From: Shimia_B sp038528385
GTDB lineage: Bacteria; Pseudomonadota; Alphaproteobacteria; Rhodobacterales; Rhodobacteraceae
Length of the DNA: 64,000 bases
Direction of reading: 5' to 3'
NCBI GenBank assembly: GCA_038528385.1
Contig: JBCBET010000001.1
Span: 620,001 to 684,000 of the forward strand
Positions 25,393-34,916 of this stretch are shown here, piece after piece. Below the pieces are notes generated by a model. The model did no database searches. It was not told where the DNA came from and saw only the letters and a program-made list of their open reading frames with translations. Both the position numbers and the translations under genes were made by a program. Within the stretch, counting starts at the first letter, position 1. The number at the start of each line of letters is the position of its first letter.

Positions 25393-27023
25393 ATCAGGTC
25401 CTGACCGGCGAGGGCGCGGTTGATCTCGCGCCGCACGAGCTTTCGGACGTTGCGCGTGATGCGCTCGCCGAGCTCGCCCTGCAGCTCCGCGCGCACGATC
25501 TCGGCCACCATCTCGCGGAGCTGGTCCTCGTCGATCCCCGGCTCCGGGGCGACATCGGCCGCCATGGCCGCGAAGTCTGTGTAGGGGTCGTCCTGCCGTG
25601 TGTCGAATGGCGGTTCCGGGCTCTCGAAACGCTCCGCCTCTTCCTCAGCCGCGTCTCGCGCGTGGCTGCCATCCTCGGGCCTCGGGCCCGCGTCGAAGGC
25701 CGCGACATCGGGCAGCGCGTCGGCAGGCTGCGCGTCCTCCGCGTCCATTGCGTCCTCCGCGTCCATTGCACCGTCCGCGTCCTCCGCCGGGTCGCCGGCG
25801 TCGTCCTCATGGGTCGCGGCATCCTTGGCCCTCTCCGGCGTCTCATCTTCCGGCGTCTCGGCTTCCGACGCCTCGTCCTGCGACGCCCCGCCGTTTTGCA
25901 GATCGTCGCGGTCGTCCGCCTCCCAGACGTCGCCAGGGGCGGCGAAGGTCTCGGCCTCGTCTTGGGTCTCGCCCCGCTCCGGATCGGCCTCTTCTTCGTG
26001 GCCGCTGTCGAAGGCCTCTTCGTAGAGCTCGTCAAACTCCTCGCTCTCGGCATCGGAGGCCTGCGCCACAAGCCTGAGCCCTTCGAGAGACGACCTGGGC
26101 GGCGCGGGCAGAATGTCGGGCGGGCCGTCGCCTGACGCCGCGCCCTGCGGGAGCTCCGCAGCCTCGCCCTGCCCCGCCGCGTCCACCGGCGCGTCGCGCT
26201 CGTCGTCCTCCGCGGCAGGCGCGTCTGCCGGGGCTGCGTCATCGGTCTCCGGCAAGGGGCGCTGGGCGGCGTCATCCTCCCACGATGTCACCTCCTCGGC
26301 CTCCGTCCCGTTTTCCCCGGCGGCCCATTCCGCCCCAGCGGTCTCCTCGGCATCCTGCGCCCCGTCATCGTCCACGGCGTCCACGGCGTCTTCGAGGCCC
26401 CCGCCGAGCGACGGCTCCCCCTCGGCAGCGCGGCCCACCATTGGCGCGTCCCAATCCAGGGCTTCGAGATCCGCCAGCGTCTCTGAACTCTCTTCCAGCG
26501 GCGCGTTGGGCCCGAGGCCCATGGACGCCTCCAGCTCCTCGATGGCGCGTTCGAGCTCGCTGCGCACCACCGTGGCGGTCTGCTCCTCGAGCCCGCCCGC
26601 AGCAGGCGCCGCGTCGCCGGGGCCCGGCGCGCCGGTGGCGCGGTACTCGCGGGAAAAGACGATGTCGTCGCGGCGGACATCCCCGCGCTCCGCCTGCGGA
26701 TCGCTCTCGGGTGCCGCGTCGGCCGTGAACATCGGACCGGAGCCGTCATGCTCGGCATCCTCCGCCCCCGCGCTACCGTCGTCCTCCGCGAGATCGGGGG
26801 CGGCATCCGCCCAGGACGGGCGCGCGGCCTCACGACGTTCCTCGCTTACGGACGCGTCCTCGGGGCGTGTTTCCGGCATCTCGGGCACACGTTGGGATTC
26901 GGTGAGAATGAGCGCGTCCGGCGCCGGAGCGGGCTCGGACTTCGGCGCAGTGTCCTGCGACACGAGCTTTCGGATCGACGAAAGCACGTCTTCTATATCC
27001 ACGTTGCTCACGGGATTGCTCAT
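25389..27023 (-). CDS. Acidic PopZ/DUF2497-like protein
   Basis: 544 residues, extremely rich in Asp, Glu and Ala, with a long disordered middle. Conserved ends: the N-terminal VDIEDVLSSIRKLVSQ (about 8-23) and a C-terminal helical block (about 498-540) containing DQLREMVAEIVRAELQGEL and VRKLVRREINRAL. This layout recalls PopZ, the alphaproteobacterial pole-organising protein, though identity is not certain. A near-perfect 18-base tandem repeat encodes MDAEDAMDAEDA at about 25735-25790. It follows tolC on the same strand, 71 bases on. Confidence 0.7.
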   Translation of the reverse strand: MSNPVSNVDIEDVLSSIRKLVSQDTAPKSEPAPAPDALILTESQRVPEMPETRPEDASVSEERREAARPSWADAAPDLAEDDGSAGAEDAEHDGSGPMFTADAAPESDPQAERGDVRRDDIVFSREYRATGAPGPGDAAPAAGGLEEQTATVVRSELERAIEELEASMGLGPNAPLEESSETLADLEALDWDAPMVGRAAEGEPSLGGGLEDAVDAVDDDGAQDAEETAGAEWAAGENGTEAEEVTSWEDDAAQRPLPETDDAAPADAPAAEDDERDAPVDAAGQGEAAELPQGAASGDGPPDILPAPPRSSLEGLRLVAQASDAESEEFDELYEEAFDSGHEEEADPERGETQDEAETFAAPGDVWEADDRDDLQNGGASQDEASEAETPEDETPERAKDAATHEDDAGDPAEDADGAMDAEDAMDAEDAQPADALPDVAAFDAGPRPEDGSHARDAAEEEAERFESPEPPFDTRQDDPYTDFAAMAADVAPEPGIDEDQLREMVAEIVRAELQGELGERITRNVRKLVRREINRALAGQDLI

Positions 27024-27094
27024 CTGTCTACCACTCTTTGCCTCACGCAAAAGCTACGTCAAAGCGCCTGACCGCACAACAGATACGAAAAGTC

Positions 27095-28570
27095 TTAGTT
27101 TTTTCCGAGGCTCTCCAAAACCCGGTCGAGCCGTGCCCCCGCTTCGGAATTCGGCAGGTATTGCGGCGCGTTGCGCACCAGATCGTAGTAGCCCGCAGGA
27201 TCGTAGAGCTGCACCGGCAGCGCCAGGGCCTGCGCGGTGAGTTGCCCGGTGGCCTGCAGGATGCCGTAGACCGCGCGGAATTCCGAGGCGGCCGCTGTCA
27301 CGCGCGCCGCGCGGGCGTCGAGCAGTTCCTGTTCGGCATCGAGCACGTCGAGCGTCGTGCGCGCACCGAGCGTGGCTTCCTCGCGGACCCCGCGGAAGGC
27401 CACGGTGGCGGCGCGGATCTGCTCGTCGCTGGCCACGAGGCTCGCACGCGCCACGGCCAGCTGGGCATAGGCGTTGTCGACCGCCTGATCCGTGGCGAGG
27501 GTGGCAAGGAGGAGGTCCGCGCGGGACTGGTCCACGGAGGCCTGCGCCTGCCGAATGATGGAGTTGAGCCGCCCGCCCTGCGAGATCGGCCCGCTGAGCC
27601 GCAGGCCGAAGTTGGACGACCGCGCCAGGTCCTGGCCCTCGCCGAGGTCGAAGGACGTCTGCGCACTGCCCGACAGCGTGGGCCTGAGCGCGCGCTTGGC
27701 CCGCTCGAGGCCGAGCTCGGCGGCGGTGATCTCGTGGCGCACTTGCAGGATTTCGGGGGACGCGCGGCGCGCGATGGCCTTGGCCTCCGCCACGCTCCGC
27801 GGGATGGCCGGGAGCCGCGTGGGCTGCCGCAGGTTGCCCGGAGCCCGTCCCACCGATTGTCGGAAGCTCGCCACGGCGATGGAGAGATCGCCCTGGGCGG
27901 TGGCAAGGCTCGCCCGCGCGGCCGCCAGCCGGCTCTGCGCGATGGCCACGTCGGTCCGCGTGACCTCGCCCACGTCGAAGCGATCCTCGGCCGCGCGCAG
28001 TTCCTGGGTGATGAGCCGCACATTGCTTTCGCGGAGGGCCACCGTCTCGAACGCCTCGCGCACGTCGAAGAACGCCGTCACGGCCAGGGCGAGCGCCTCG
28101 CCCTCCACCCGCAGGAGCGCCTGGCGCGTGGCCAGCACGAGCTCCTTCTGCGTTTCCACGGCGAGCGCGTTGCGCCCGAAATCATAGAGCGTGAGGTCGA
28201 GCGACAGCGTCAGGGAGGCCGTCAGCCCCTCCTGCAGCACCGCCCCCTCGCGGTAGAGGGCATCCACCGCATAGCCGATCTGGGGCCGCAGAGCGGAGAG
28301 CGCCTGCGCCACATCCTCGTCGGCGGCGCGTAGCACCGCGCGGTTGCGATCGATGAGCCCGGAATTGCGGTAGGTGTCCGAGAGCGTCTCGGTGATGGTC
28401 TCGGCCCCCGCCGGCGCGGTCAGCGCGACCACGGTCGTCGCGGCAAGGGCGGCGGCCCGTACGCTCCGCCCCAAGGTGCCCACTGCCCCCTCTAGGCCGA
28501 CTGCGCCTTGCCCCAAATCGCCAAGAAGCGGCCAAGCGTCGAACGCGCGCTTAAAATGCAATGATATCAT
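27095..28570 (-). CDS. tolC: TolC-family outer membrane efflux protein
   Basis: 491 residues. Outer-membrane channel for tripartite efflux or type I secretion. The repeat structure of two helical hairpins per half is visible in blocks such as TLSDTYRNSGLIDRNRAVLRA, RVEGEALALAVTAFFDVREA and ARTTLDVLDAEQELLDARA. A signal-like hydrophobic stretch (RAAALAATTVVALTAPAGA) begins near residue 38, so the true start may be the in-frame GTG near residue 30. The ATG at 28570 has the better GAGGA ribosome site. The inner-membrane partners are not in the window. Confidence 0.92.
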   Translation of the reverse strand: MISLHFKRAFDAWPLLGDLGQGAVGLEGAVGTLGRSVRAAALAATTVVALTAPAGAETITETLSDTYRNSGLIDRNRAVLRAADEDVAQALSALRPQIGYAVDALYREGAVLQEGLTASLTLSLDLTLYDFGRNALAVETQKELVLATRQALLRVEGEALALAVTAFFDVREAFETVALRESNVRLITQELRAAEDRFDVGEVTRTDVAIAQSRLAAARASLATAQGDLSIAVASFRQSVGRAPGNLRQPTRLPAIPRSVAEAKAIARRASPEILQVRHEITAAELGLERAKRALRPTLSGSAQTSFDLGEGQDLARSSNFGLRLSGPISQGGRLNSIIRQAQASVDQSRADLLLATLATDQAVDNAYAQLAVARASLVASDEQIRAATVAFRGVREEATLGARTTLDVLDAEQELLDARAARVTAAASEFRAVYGILQATGQLTAQALALPVQLYDPAGYYDLVRNAPQYLPNSEAGARLDRVLESLGKN

Positions 28571-28798
28571 GGTCGTCCTCGCCCGGTGTCACGATACGCC
28601 GAGCAGGCCCGCGCCTCGCGGTTCGGCCACCTCAGCGTGGCACATCGCCCCCTGCCCCGCAACATTGGAGCGGGCAGATACCCGGTCTTTCTCCTTAAAT
28701 TCCCGGCGCTGCGTATCCGGGGCAACAGCGGCCACCAATGCCCGCGGGCGCCTCTTTCGCTTGCGCTCGTCCCGGCATTCCACTACCCCCCGCGCTGC

Positions 28799-28872
28799 GG
28801 CGTCATGGCGGAGTGGTTACGCAGCGGATTGCAAATCCGTGCACCCCGGTTCGATTCCGGGTGACGCCTCCA
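28799..28872 (+). tRNA. tRNA-Cys (anticodon GCA)
   Basis: 74 bases with encoded CCA. Acceptor GGCGTCA pairs with TGACGCC, discriminator T, then CCA at 28870-28872. The anticodon loop TTGCAAA reads GCA, closed by GGAT/ATCC. The T-loop GGTTCGATTCC is regular. It stands alone upstream of xylA. Confidence 0.97.
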
Positions 28873-28958
28873 ACTTCTCTCCCTGTGTTCCTCCGTGCGG
28901 GCCGCGGCTGGACTCGCGTGCGGGCCCGTGCTCCCGTCGCGTCGAGGGAGACCACCGC

Positions 28959-30248
28959 ATGACAGATTTCTTCGCCCAGTGCCCGCCCATTGCCTATGAG
29001 GGTCCCGAGACCGAGAACGAATTCGCCTTTCGCCACTACGACGCCTCCGCGACGATCCTGGGCAAGACCATGGCCGAACACTTGCGCTTTGCCGTGGCCT
29101 ATTGGCATTCCTTCGCCTGGCCGGGGGGTGATCCGTTCGGCGGGCAGACCTTCGCGCGTCCCTGGTTCGGCGACACGATGGAGCATGCCAGGCTCAAGGC
29201 CGACGTGGCCTTCGACATGTTCACGCGCCTCGGCGTCCCGTTCTTCTGCTTCCACGACGCCGATATCCGGCCCGAGGGCGCGACCTTCGCGGAAAGTGCG
29301 GACCGCCTGAAGGAGATGACCGACGTCTTCGCCGAAAAGATCGACGCCACCGGCGTCCGGCTCCTCTGGGGCACGGCGAACCTCTTCTCCCATCGCCGTT
29401 TCATGGCGGGGGCGGCGACGAACCCGGACCCGGAGGTCTATGCCTATGCCGCGGCCACGGTGAAATGCTGCATGGATGCCACCCATGCCCTCGGCGGGGA
29501 GAATTACGTCCTCTGGGGCGGGCGCGAGGGCTACGAGACGCTTCTGAACACCGATCTGACCCGCGAACGGGCGCAGGCCGGCGCGTTCCTGAACCGCGTG
29601 ATCGAGTACAAGCACAAGATCGGATTTACCGGCACGATCCTCATCGAGCCGAAGCCCCAGGAACCGACGAAGCATCAGTACGACTACGACGTCGCCACCG
29701 TCTACGGCTTCCTCAAGGAGTTCGGCCTCGAGCGCGAGGTGAAGGTGAACATCGAACAGGGCCACGCGATCCTCGCGGGCCACGCCTTCGAACACGAGCT
29801 CGCGCTCGCGGCCTCGCTGGGGATCCTCGGCTCGGTCGACATGAACCGCAACGACTACCAATCCGGCTGGGACACCGACCAGTTCCCGGACAATCCCCGA
29901 GAGATCGCGCTGGCCTATTACGAGATCCTGAAGGCGGGCGGCTTCACCACGGGCGGCACGAATTTCGACGCCAAGCTGCGGCGGCAGTCGCTCGACGCCG
30001 AGGACCTGCTGCTCGCCCATGCGGGGGCCATGGATGTCTGCGCCCGGGGGCTCCGCGCGGCGGCGGCGATGCTCGAGGATGGCGGTCTGGAGGAGGCGCG
30101 CGCGGCGCGCTACGCGGGCTACGCGCGCTTCGACCCGACAACCGAAAGCCTCGAGGCGCTCCATGCCCGCATGCTCGAGACGCCCGCGCCGGAGCCCCGC
30201 TCGGGCCGTCAGGAGCGGCTCGAGAATTACGTGAGCCGCTTCGTCTAG
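28959..30248 (+). CDS. xylA: Xylose isomerase
   Basis: 429 residues. Converts D-xylose to D-xylulose with two divalent metals. H99 and D102 lie in CFHDADIRPEG, E230 and K232 in IEPKPQEPTKH, and the later metal block is VKVNIEQGHAILAGH...SVDMNRNDYQSGWDTDQFP. GAGGGAG precedes the ATG. Despite a long upstream open frame, the tRNA and this ribosome site fix the start. No xylulokinase or xylose transporter is adjacent, and the neighbouring convergent gene is an ABC permease. Confidence 0.97.
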   Translation: MTDFFAQCPPIAYEGPETENEFAFRHYDASATILGKTMAEHLRFAVAYWHSFAWPGGDPFGGQTFARPWFGDTMEHARLKADVAFDMFTRLGVPFFCFHDADIRPEGATFAESADRLKEMTDVFAEKIDATGVRLLWGTANLFSHRRFMAGAATNPDPEVYAYAAATVKCCMDATHALGGENYVLWGGREGYETLLNTDLTRERAQAGAFLNRVIEYKHKIGFTGTILIEPKPQEPTKHQYDYDVATVYGFLKEFGLEREVKVNIEQGHAILAGHAFEHELALAASLGILGSVDMNRNDYQSGWDTDQFPDNPREIALAYYEILKAGGFTTGGTNFDAKLRRQSLDAEDLLLAHAGAMDVCARGLRAAAAMLEDGGLEEARAARYAGYARFDPTTESLEALHARMLETPAPEPRSGRQERLENYVSRFV

Positions 30249-31507
30249 CGCTCCGCGGCGCGCAGGCCCACGGCGCTCGTGGCGAGCGAGAGGAGGAGCA
30301 CGAGGGTGAGGAAGGCCGCGGCGCTTTCCGCCTCGGCCCAGCCGAGCCGCGCGGTGATGAGCGTGTCCGTGCGCGCCGTGGCCACCGCCCCGAAGACGCG
30401 CGCCGCGACATAGCCCAGCCCCACGCCGAGCACCGTGCCGAGGCCCAGCAGCGCGGCCGCGTAGGCCCAGATCACCGCGAGCCGGAACCGGAGCGGCGCG
30501 CCGAGGATCGCCAGAAGCTCGATCTGGCGCGCAAAGAGCTTGGTGAGCACGAAGAGCGCCGTGAGCACGCCGAGCGCGATGATCCCCTGCGTCACCGCCA
30601 CGAGCGCGCCCAGGGCCGCCCGCATGTCGCCCAGGACGCCGTAGAGATTGGCGAGCTCGGTGCCCGGAAAGATCGCCATCATGTCTTCGGCCGCATCGAA
30701 GCGGGCGCGCAGCGCATAGGCCGCCGTCAGGCTCTCGGGCTTGACCACGATAGCGGGCGTCCCGGGGAAGTAGCGCGCGTCGAAGGGCGGGCCGAGCCAG
30801 TCATGGCCCGGCGCGTGCCCCGCCGCGAGCCCGTGGGTGCGCCAGACGCCCTCGATCGGGGTGAGCAGCGCGTGGTCCCAGGGCGCGCCCGTCGCGGGCA
30901 GACGGCCAACCACCGTGAGCACATCGCCGTGGAGCCCCTCCTCCGCGCTGTCGCCGAAGCCGTGGGCGGGCACGAACGTCGCGCCGATCTCCAGCGGGTT
31001 GAGCGCGCCTGCGACGACGTCGAAGGGCGTCTCGAAGCCGCGCCCCTCCGCCAGCGCGCCCCCTGCCATGTGGGTGACGAGCTCCATGGTCGTGCCGATG
31101 ACGGGCGCGCCGTCATGGCTGTCGCCGAAGCCCAGCGGGGCCGCGAATTCGACGCCCGCGCTCTCGGAGACGGCCACGTAATTCTCCCCGCTCACGAGCC
31201 CCACCGCCGAAGGCTCCGCGAAGACGGAGGCGAGGAGGAGCGTGAGCTCGCTCCCCGGCGCGCCGACGACGAGGTCGAACTTGTCGGCTGCCCGCGCCGT
31301 GCCCTCGCGCACCGCGCGTTCCACGGCGGTGACGCCGATGCCCATGGCGGTCGCCACGGCGATGAGGAGCACGAAGACGAGGTTGATCCAGCGGTAGCGC
31401 CCCAGAAGCGCGCCCACGAGCGGCCAGGGGCGAAAGCCGCGCAAGAGCACCGCGCCGAGCACAAGACCAGGCAAAAGCCAGGTGAAAACGCGCAATCCCT
31501 CGCTCAC
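30245..31507 (-). CDS. FtsX-like ABC transporter permease (MacB/LolCE type)
   Basis: 420 residues. One N-terminal transmembrane segment, a large periplasmic domain (about 65-295, containing FDLVVGAPGS) and three C-terminal membrane spans, the FtsX-like arrangement of MacB and LolC/E permeases. Its ATG overlaps the stop of the upstream ATPase gene by ATGA, so they are one unit. Such pairs extract lipoproteins or export small molecules, but the substrate is unknown. The TAG stop shares CTAG with that of xylA. Confidence 0.88.
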   Translation of the reverse strand: MSEGLRVFTWLLPGLVLGAVLLRGFRPWPLVGALLGRYRWINLVFVLLIAVATAMGIGVTAVERAVREGTARAADKFDLVVGAPGSELTLLLASVFAEPSAVGLVSGENYVAVSESAGVEFAAPLGFGDSHDGAPVIGTTMELVTHMAGGALAEGRGFETPFDVVAGALNPLEIGATFVPAHGFGDSAEEGLHGDVLTVVGRLPATGAPWDHALLTPIEGVWRTHGLAAGHAPGHDWLGPPFDARYFPGTPAIVVKPESLTAAYALRARFDAAEDMMAIFPGTELANLYGVLGDMRAALGALVAVTQGIIALGVLTALFVLTKLFARQIELLAILGAPLRFRLAVIWAYAAALLGLGTVLGVGLGYVAARVFGAVATARTDTLITARLGWAEAESAAAFLTLVLLLSLATSAVGLRAAER

Positions 31508-32115
31508 GGGGCGGCCCTGCCGTGATCGAGCGTGAGGACGCGCCCCATCCGCGCGAGGACCGCGGGCTCGTGGCTCACGACGATGAGCGTGGCACCCCGG
31601 GCGCGGACCGCCTCGAGCAGGGTTTCCACGAGGGCCGCGCCCGCCTCCGCGGGCAGGCTCGCCGTGGGCTCGTCGGCCAGGATGATGTCTGGCCCGTGGG
31701 AAAGCGCGCGGGCCAGCGCCACGCGCTGCCGCTCGCCGCCTGAAAAGTGCGCCACCGGGCGCCGTGTCTCGCCGATCTCCATGGTGGCGAGGAGCCGCGA
31801 GGCCTCGGCGGCGAGCCCGGCCCGCGCCGCGCGCGGACGAAAGAGCGCCTGGATCGCGGCATTCGACGGCGCCGAGAGCTCATCGAAGAGCAGAAAGTCC
31901 TGGAAGATGACGCCCATCCGTTCGGCGCGGAACCGCGTGCGCGCGGCGCGCGGCAGCGCCAGAAGGTCCGTCCCGCCCCAGCGCACCGCCCCCTCCGCGC
32001 GGGCCGCACGCCCCATGAGCGCGCGCAAGAGCGTGGACTTGCCCGCCCCGGACGCCCCCCGCACGCCGAGCGTCTCCCCGGCCTCGAGCGCGAGCGACGG
32101 CAGGTCGAGGATCAC
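31504..32115 (-). CDS. ABC transporter ATP-binding protein (LolD/MacB type)
   Basis: 203 residues from GTG 32115. Walker A GASGAGKST (20-28), Q-loop FQDFLLFDEL, signature FSGGERQRVALARAL, Walker B IILADEPTASL and a switch histidine are all present. The open frame continues upstream in a way that matches a normal ATPase N-terminus (KVNDLRVFTGSGRVILDL), so the annotated start may be 20 or more residues short; no ATG is available and the start might be a rare codon. Pairs with the permease that follows. Confidence 0.85.
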   Translation of the reverse strand: MILDLPSLALEAGETLGVRGASGAGKSTLLRALMGRAARAEGAVRWGGTDLLALPRAARTRFRAERMGVIFQDFLLFDELSAPSNAAIQALFRPRAARAGLAAEASRLLATMEIGETRRPVAHFSGGERQRVALARALSHGPDIILADEPTASLPAEAGAALVETLLEAVRARGATLIVVSHEPAVLARMGRVLTLDHGRAAP

Positions 32116-32243
32116 GCGGCCCGAACCCGTGAAGACCCTGAGATCGTTGACTTTCAGGAATGCCGACAGCCCAAAGCCCCCTTCACGCGCCCTCGCCGCG
32201 CGACCCTAGCGCAAGGCCCGGGGCAAACCAAGGCGCGGGCCCT

Positions 32244-33938
32244 TCACGGTCCCCGGATCTGGCTGAGCGTGGCGCCGGGCGTGAGCGCCTCGATTCCGAG
32301 GACGAGTTCGATCACTGCCCCGCCGGGGGCCGCGAGCGCGGCATCGAGCGCCTCCGCGAACTCGGCGGTCTCTGTCACGCGGAGCCCGAGGAAGCCGTAG
32401 GCGGTGGCGAGCGCGGGAAAATCGGGATTCTCGAGCGCCGTGCCCGACACGCGGCCGGGGTAGTCCCGCTCCTGGTGCATCCGGATCGTGCCGTAGGAGC
32501 CGTTATTGACCACGAGGATCACCGGGCAGGCGCGCGCCTGCATGGCCGCGCCGAGCTCGGCGCAGGTCATCTGGAAATCGCCGTCGCCCGCGATGCAGAC
32601 CACCTCCCGCTCGGGATGGGCGATCTTGGCGGCGATGGCTGCGGGGATGCCGTAGCCCATGGCCCCCGATTGCGGCGCCAGCAGGCGCTGGCCCGGCCCG
32701 AAGCGGAAGAACCGATTCGTCCAGACCGCGAAATTGCCCGCGCCGTTGGTGAGGATCGCGTCGGGTCCGAGCCGCGCCTCGAGGTGGGCGATGACCGCGC
32801 GCATGTCGAGCGGGCCGGGCTGATCGGGCGCGCGCAGGCTCGCCTCGAAGCCTGCGCGCGCGGCGCTCAGGTGTTCGGTCCCCGCGCCGGGCCGCAGGCC
32901 CCTGAGTGCGCGCGCCATCTCGTTCGGGCCGGCATGGAGCGCGAGGGCGGGTTGGTAGATCTTGCCCAGTTCCGCGGCGTCGGCGTGGCTGTGGATGATC
33001 GCCTGCCGCGGCGCGGGCGCGTCAAAGAGCGTGTATCCGTCCGTCGTCATCTCCCCGAAGCGGATATTGAGCGCGAGGATCACGTCCGCCTCGCGGATGA
33101 GCGTTTTGACCTCCGGCGTCATGCCCACGCCCGCCACGCCCGCGAAATAGGGCGCGTGGTGGTCGAGGAGATCGTGGAAACGGAAGGCCGCCAGCGCGGG
33201 GATGCCCGCCTCCGACAGCCAGTCCCGGAGCGCCGCGCGCCCCGCCGCCGTCCAGCCGCCGCCGCCCACGATGACGAGCGGCCGCGCCGCGCCACCAAGC
33301 AGCGCCTTCACCGGCGCGAGGTCCCCCGGTGCGGCCTCTGCCGTGGGTGCGAGCGGCCCGGTGAGGGGCGGCGCCGCCGTCTCCTCCACCAGCATGTCTT
33401 CGGGCAGCGCGATCACCACCGGCCCGGGGCGGCCCGTCGTGGCCACGCGCCAGGCGCGGGCCAGAACCTCCGGTATGCGGGCGGGGTCGTCGATCTCGGT
33501 GGCCCATTTCGCCATGGGCCCGAAGACCGCGCGGTAATCGAGCTCCTGGAAGGCCTCGCGCCCCCGCATCGACCGCGCCACCTGGCCGACGAAGAGGATC
33601 ATCGGCACCGATCCCTGCTGGGCCGTGTGGACTCCGATGGCGGCGTTGGTCGCCCCGGGCCCGCGCGTGACCATGGCGATCCCCGGTTCCCCCGTGAGCT
33701 GGCCCCAGGCGCAGGCCATGAAGGCCGCCCCGCCCTCGTGCCGGCTCAGCGTCAGCGTGAGGGGGCTGTCATGGAGCGCATCGAGCACTGCGAGGTAACT
33801 TTCGCCCGGCACGCCGAAGGCCTGCCGCGCGCCCAGCGCCTCTAGGCAGGCCACGAGGAGCGCGCCGCCGCGTGTCGTCGCGCCGTCCGCGCCTGCCGCC
33901 GTGCTGGCCTCGGGGCCCTCGGTCTGATCTCGCGCCAT
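32244..33938 (-). CDS. Thiamine diphosphate-dependent enzyme (acetolactate synthase-like)
   Basis: 564 residues, the three-domain TPP-enzyme plan: PYR domain with catalytic E68 in the RHEGG motif and GPGATN, central domain, and PP domain with GDGDFQMTCAELGAAMQ and NNGSYGTI near 450-475. It groups with ilvB-like and other uncharacterised decarboxylases. The catalytic Glu is present. It lies 47 bases downstream of the rmlA-like gene on the same strand and may belong to that operon, or may be independent. Substrate unknown. Confidence 0.85.
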   Translation of the reverse strand: MARDQTEGPEASTAAGADGATTRGGALLVACLEALGARQAFGVPGESYLAVLDALHDSPLTLTLSRHEGGAAFMACAWGQLTGEPGIAMVTRGPGATNAAIGVHTAQQGSVPMILFVGQVARSMRGREAFQELDYRAVFGPMAKWATEIDDPARIPEVLARAWRVATTGRPGPVVIALPEDMLVEETAAPPLTGPLAPTAEAAPGDLAPVKALLGGAARPLVIVGGGGWTAAGRAALRDWLSEAGIPALAAFRFHDLLDHHAPYFAGVAGVGMTPEVKTLIREADVILALNIRFGEMTTDGYTLFDAPAPRQAIIHSHADAAELGKIYQPALALHAGPNEMARALRGLRPGAGTEHLSAARAGFEASLRAPDQPGPLDMRAVIAHLEARLGPDAILTNGAGNFAVWTNRFFRFGPGQRLLAPQSGAMGYGIPAAIAAKIAHPEREVVCIAGDGDFQMTCAELGAAMQARACPVILVVNNGSYGTIRMHQERDYPGRVSGTALENPDFPALATAYGFLGLRVTETAEFAEALDAALAAPGGAVIELVLGIEALTPGATLSQIRGP

Positions 33939-33985
33939 GGGGGCACCTTACGCGCAAATCGCGCCCCCGCGCCAGCGGCCTTCGC

Positions 33986-34915
33986 CTAGCCCGACGACAG
34001 CGCGCGCGAGGAGAACGCGCCGGGGTCGGCGGGTTCCGGCGCGCCCTGGTTCAACCGCCGCTCCACCGCCTCGCCGAGCGGAGTGCCCGCGTGTAGGTGC
34101 CTTGCCTCCTGCATGGTACGCACGTCGATGAGGCCCCGTTCGAAGGACGCGGCCTCGGGCAGGCCGAAGAGCCCGTCCCCGGCCTCCCGCCGCTGGGCGA
34201 CGAAGCGGCGCGCGGCCGCGGGCGCGTCGCCACCGCCCAGCCGGTGCCAAGCTGCGCCGGCAGGAAGCGTCCCGAGCCGGAGGCTCCGCTCGCTGGCGTA
34301 GAGCCGCAGCAGCGCGGCCTCGGCAGCCGCCTCGGAGAGGCCGGGCTCCAGCCAGCCCGCGAAATCCATCGCCCGCGCATCAAGGAGGTGGAGACCGAGC
34401 CCGGCGAGGGCGGGCGCCTCCGCCCCGTCGCGGGGCCCGGCCAAGACCTCGCGCACCACGCCGAGGGCATCGGCGGTGATCCGCGGGCTGGACAGCGAAC
34501 CGGACGCGCCGCTGGCAAAGAGCGTGGCACCGCGCTGCCGCACGTCCTGCCGCGCGATATCCTCGCCCCGGGCCAGGTGTAGAAAAAGGCCCAAAGGGGC
34601 CAACAGGAGGGGGCATCCCCCGAGCCTCGGCGCCGCCGCGCGCAGCGCCGGCCCGAGCCCCGGATCCGCCTCCACCACATGCACCGCGACCCCGAGGTCA
34701 CGGCCCGCGCGCACGGCCTCGGCCGCCTGCGCGCGGGCGGGCGGCGGTACCGCCACGGTCACGTCCTCCGACCCGAGTGCGATCATGAGCGCGAGACCGT
34801 AATCGAGGAGCGATTGCCGATGGATCTCCTCGAGGGGGCCGGCCCCGCCCGCCGGGCACCAGAGAAGACCGCGCCGCGCCATGCGCCGCTGGAAGAAGGC
34901 TCCGCCACCCGTCAT
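33986..34915 (-). CDS. RmlA-like nucleotidyltransferase pseudoenzyme (degenerate)
   Basis: 309 residues. The gene order and an aligned core show homology to glucose-1-phosphate thymidylyltransferase: LLDYGLALMIALGSEDVTV matches the RmlA substrate helix, and AAWHRLGGGDAPAAARRFV with the following DGLFG...FERGLID matches the C-terminal block. But the catalytic GGxGTRL loop is reduced to GGAGPLEE (23-30), about 12 residues including the QLLP lysine region are missing, and the LGDN metal aspartate is LLAPLG (105-110). Catalysis as RmlA is unlikely. It is 1 base after rmlD-like. Family assignment is by eye and needs a profile search. Confidence 0.65.
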   Translation of the reverse strand: MTGGGAFFQRRMARRGLLWCPAGGAGPLEEIHRQSLLDYGLALMIALGSEDVTVAVPPPARAQAAEAVRAGRDLGVAVHVVEADPGLGPALRAAAPRLGGCPLLLAPLGLFLHLARGEDIARQDVRQRGATLFASGASGSLSSPRITADALGVVREVLAGPRDGAEAPALAGLGLHLLDARAMDFAGWLEPGLSEAAAEAALLRLYASERSLRLGTLPAGAAWHRLGGGDAPAAARRFVAQRREAGDGLFGLPEAASFERGLIDVRTMQEARHLHAGTPLGEAVERRLNQGAPEPADPGAFSSRALSSG

Positions 34916-34916
34916 C

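Noticed and set aside
28571..28798. A protein gene between tolC and tRNA-Cys
   Set aside because: The short frames have no ribosome site or hydrophobic/charge pattern. A CTGCCCCGC/GCGGGCAG hairpin is present near 28655 but nothing else is supported.
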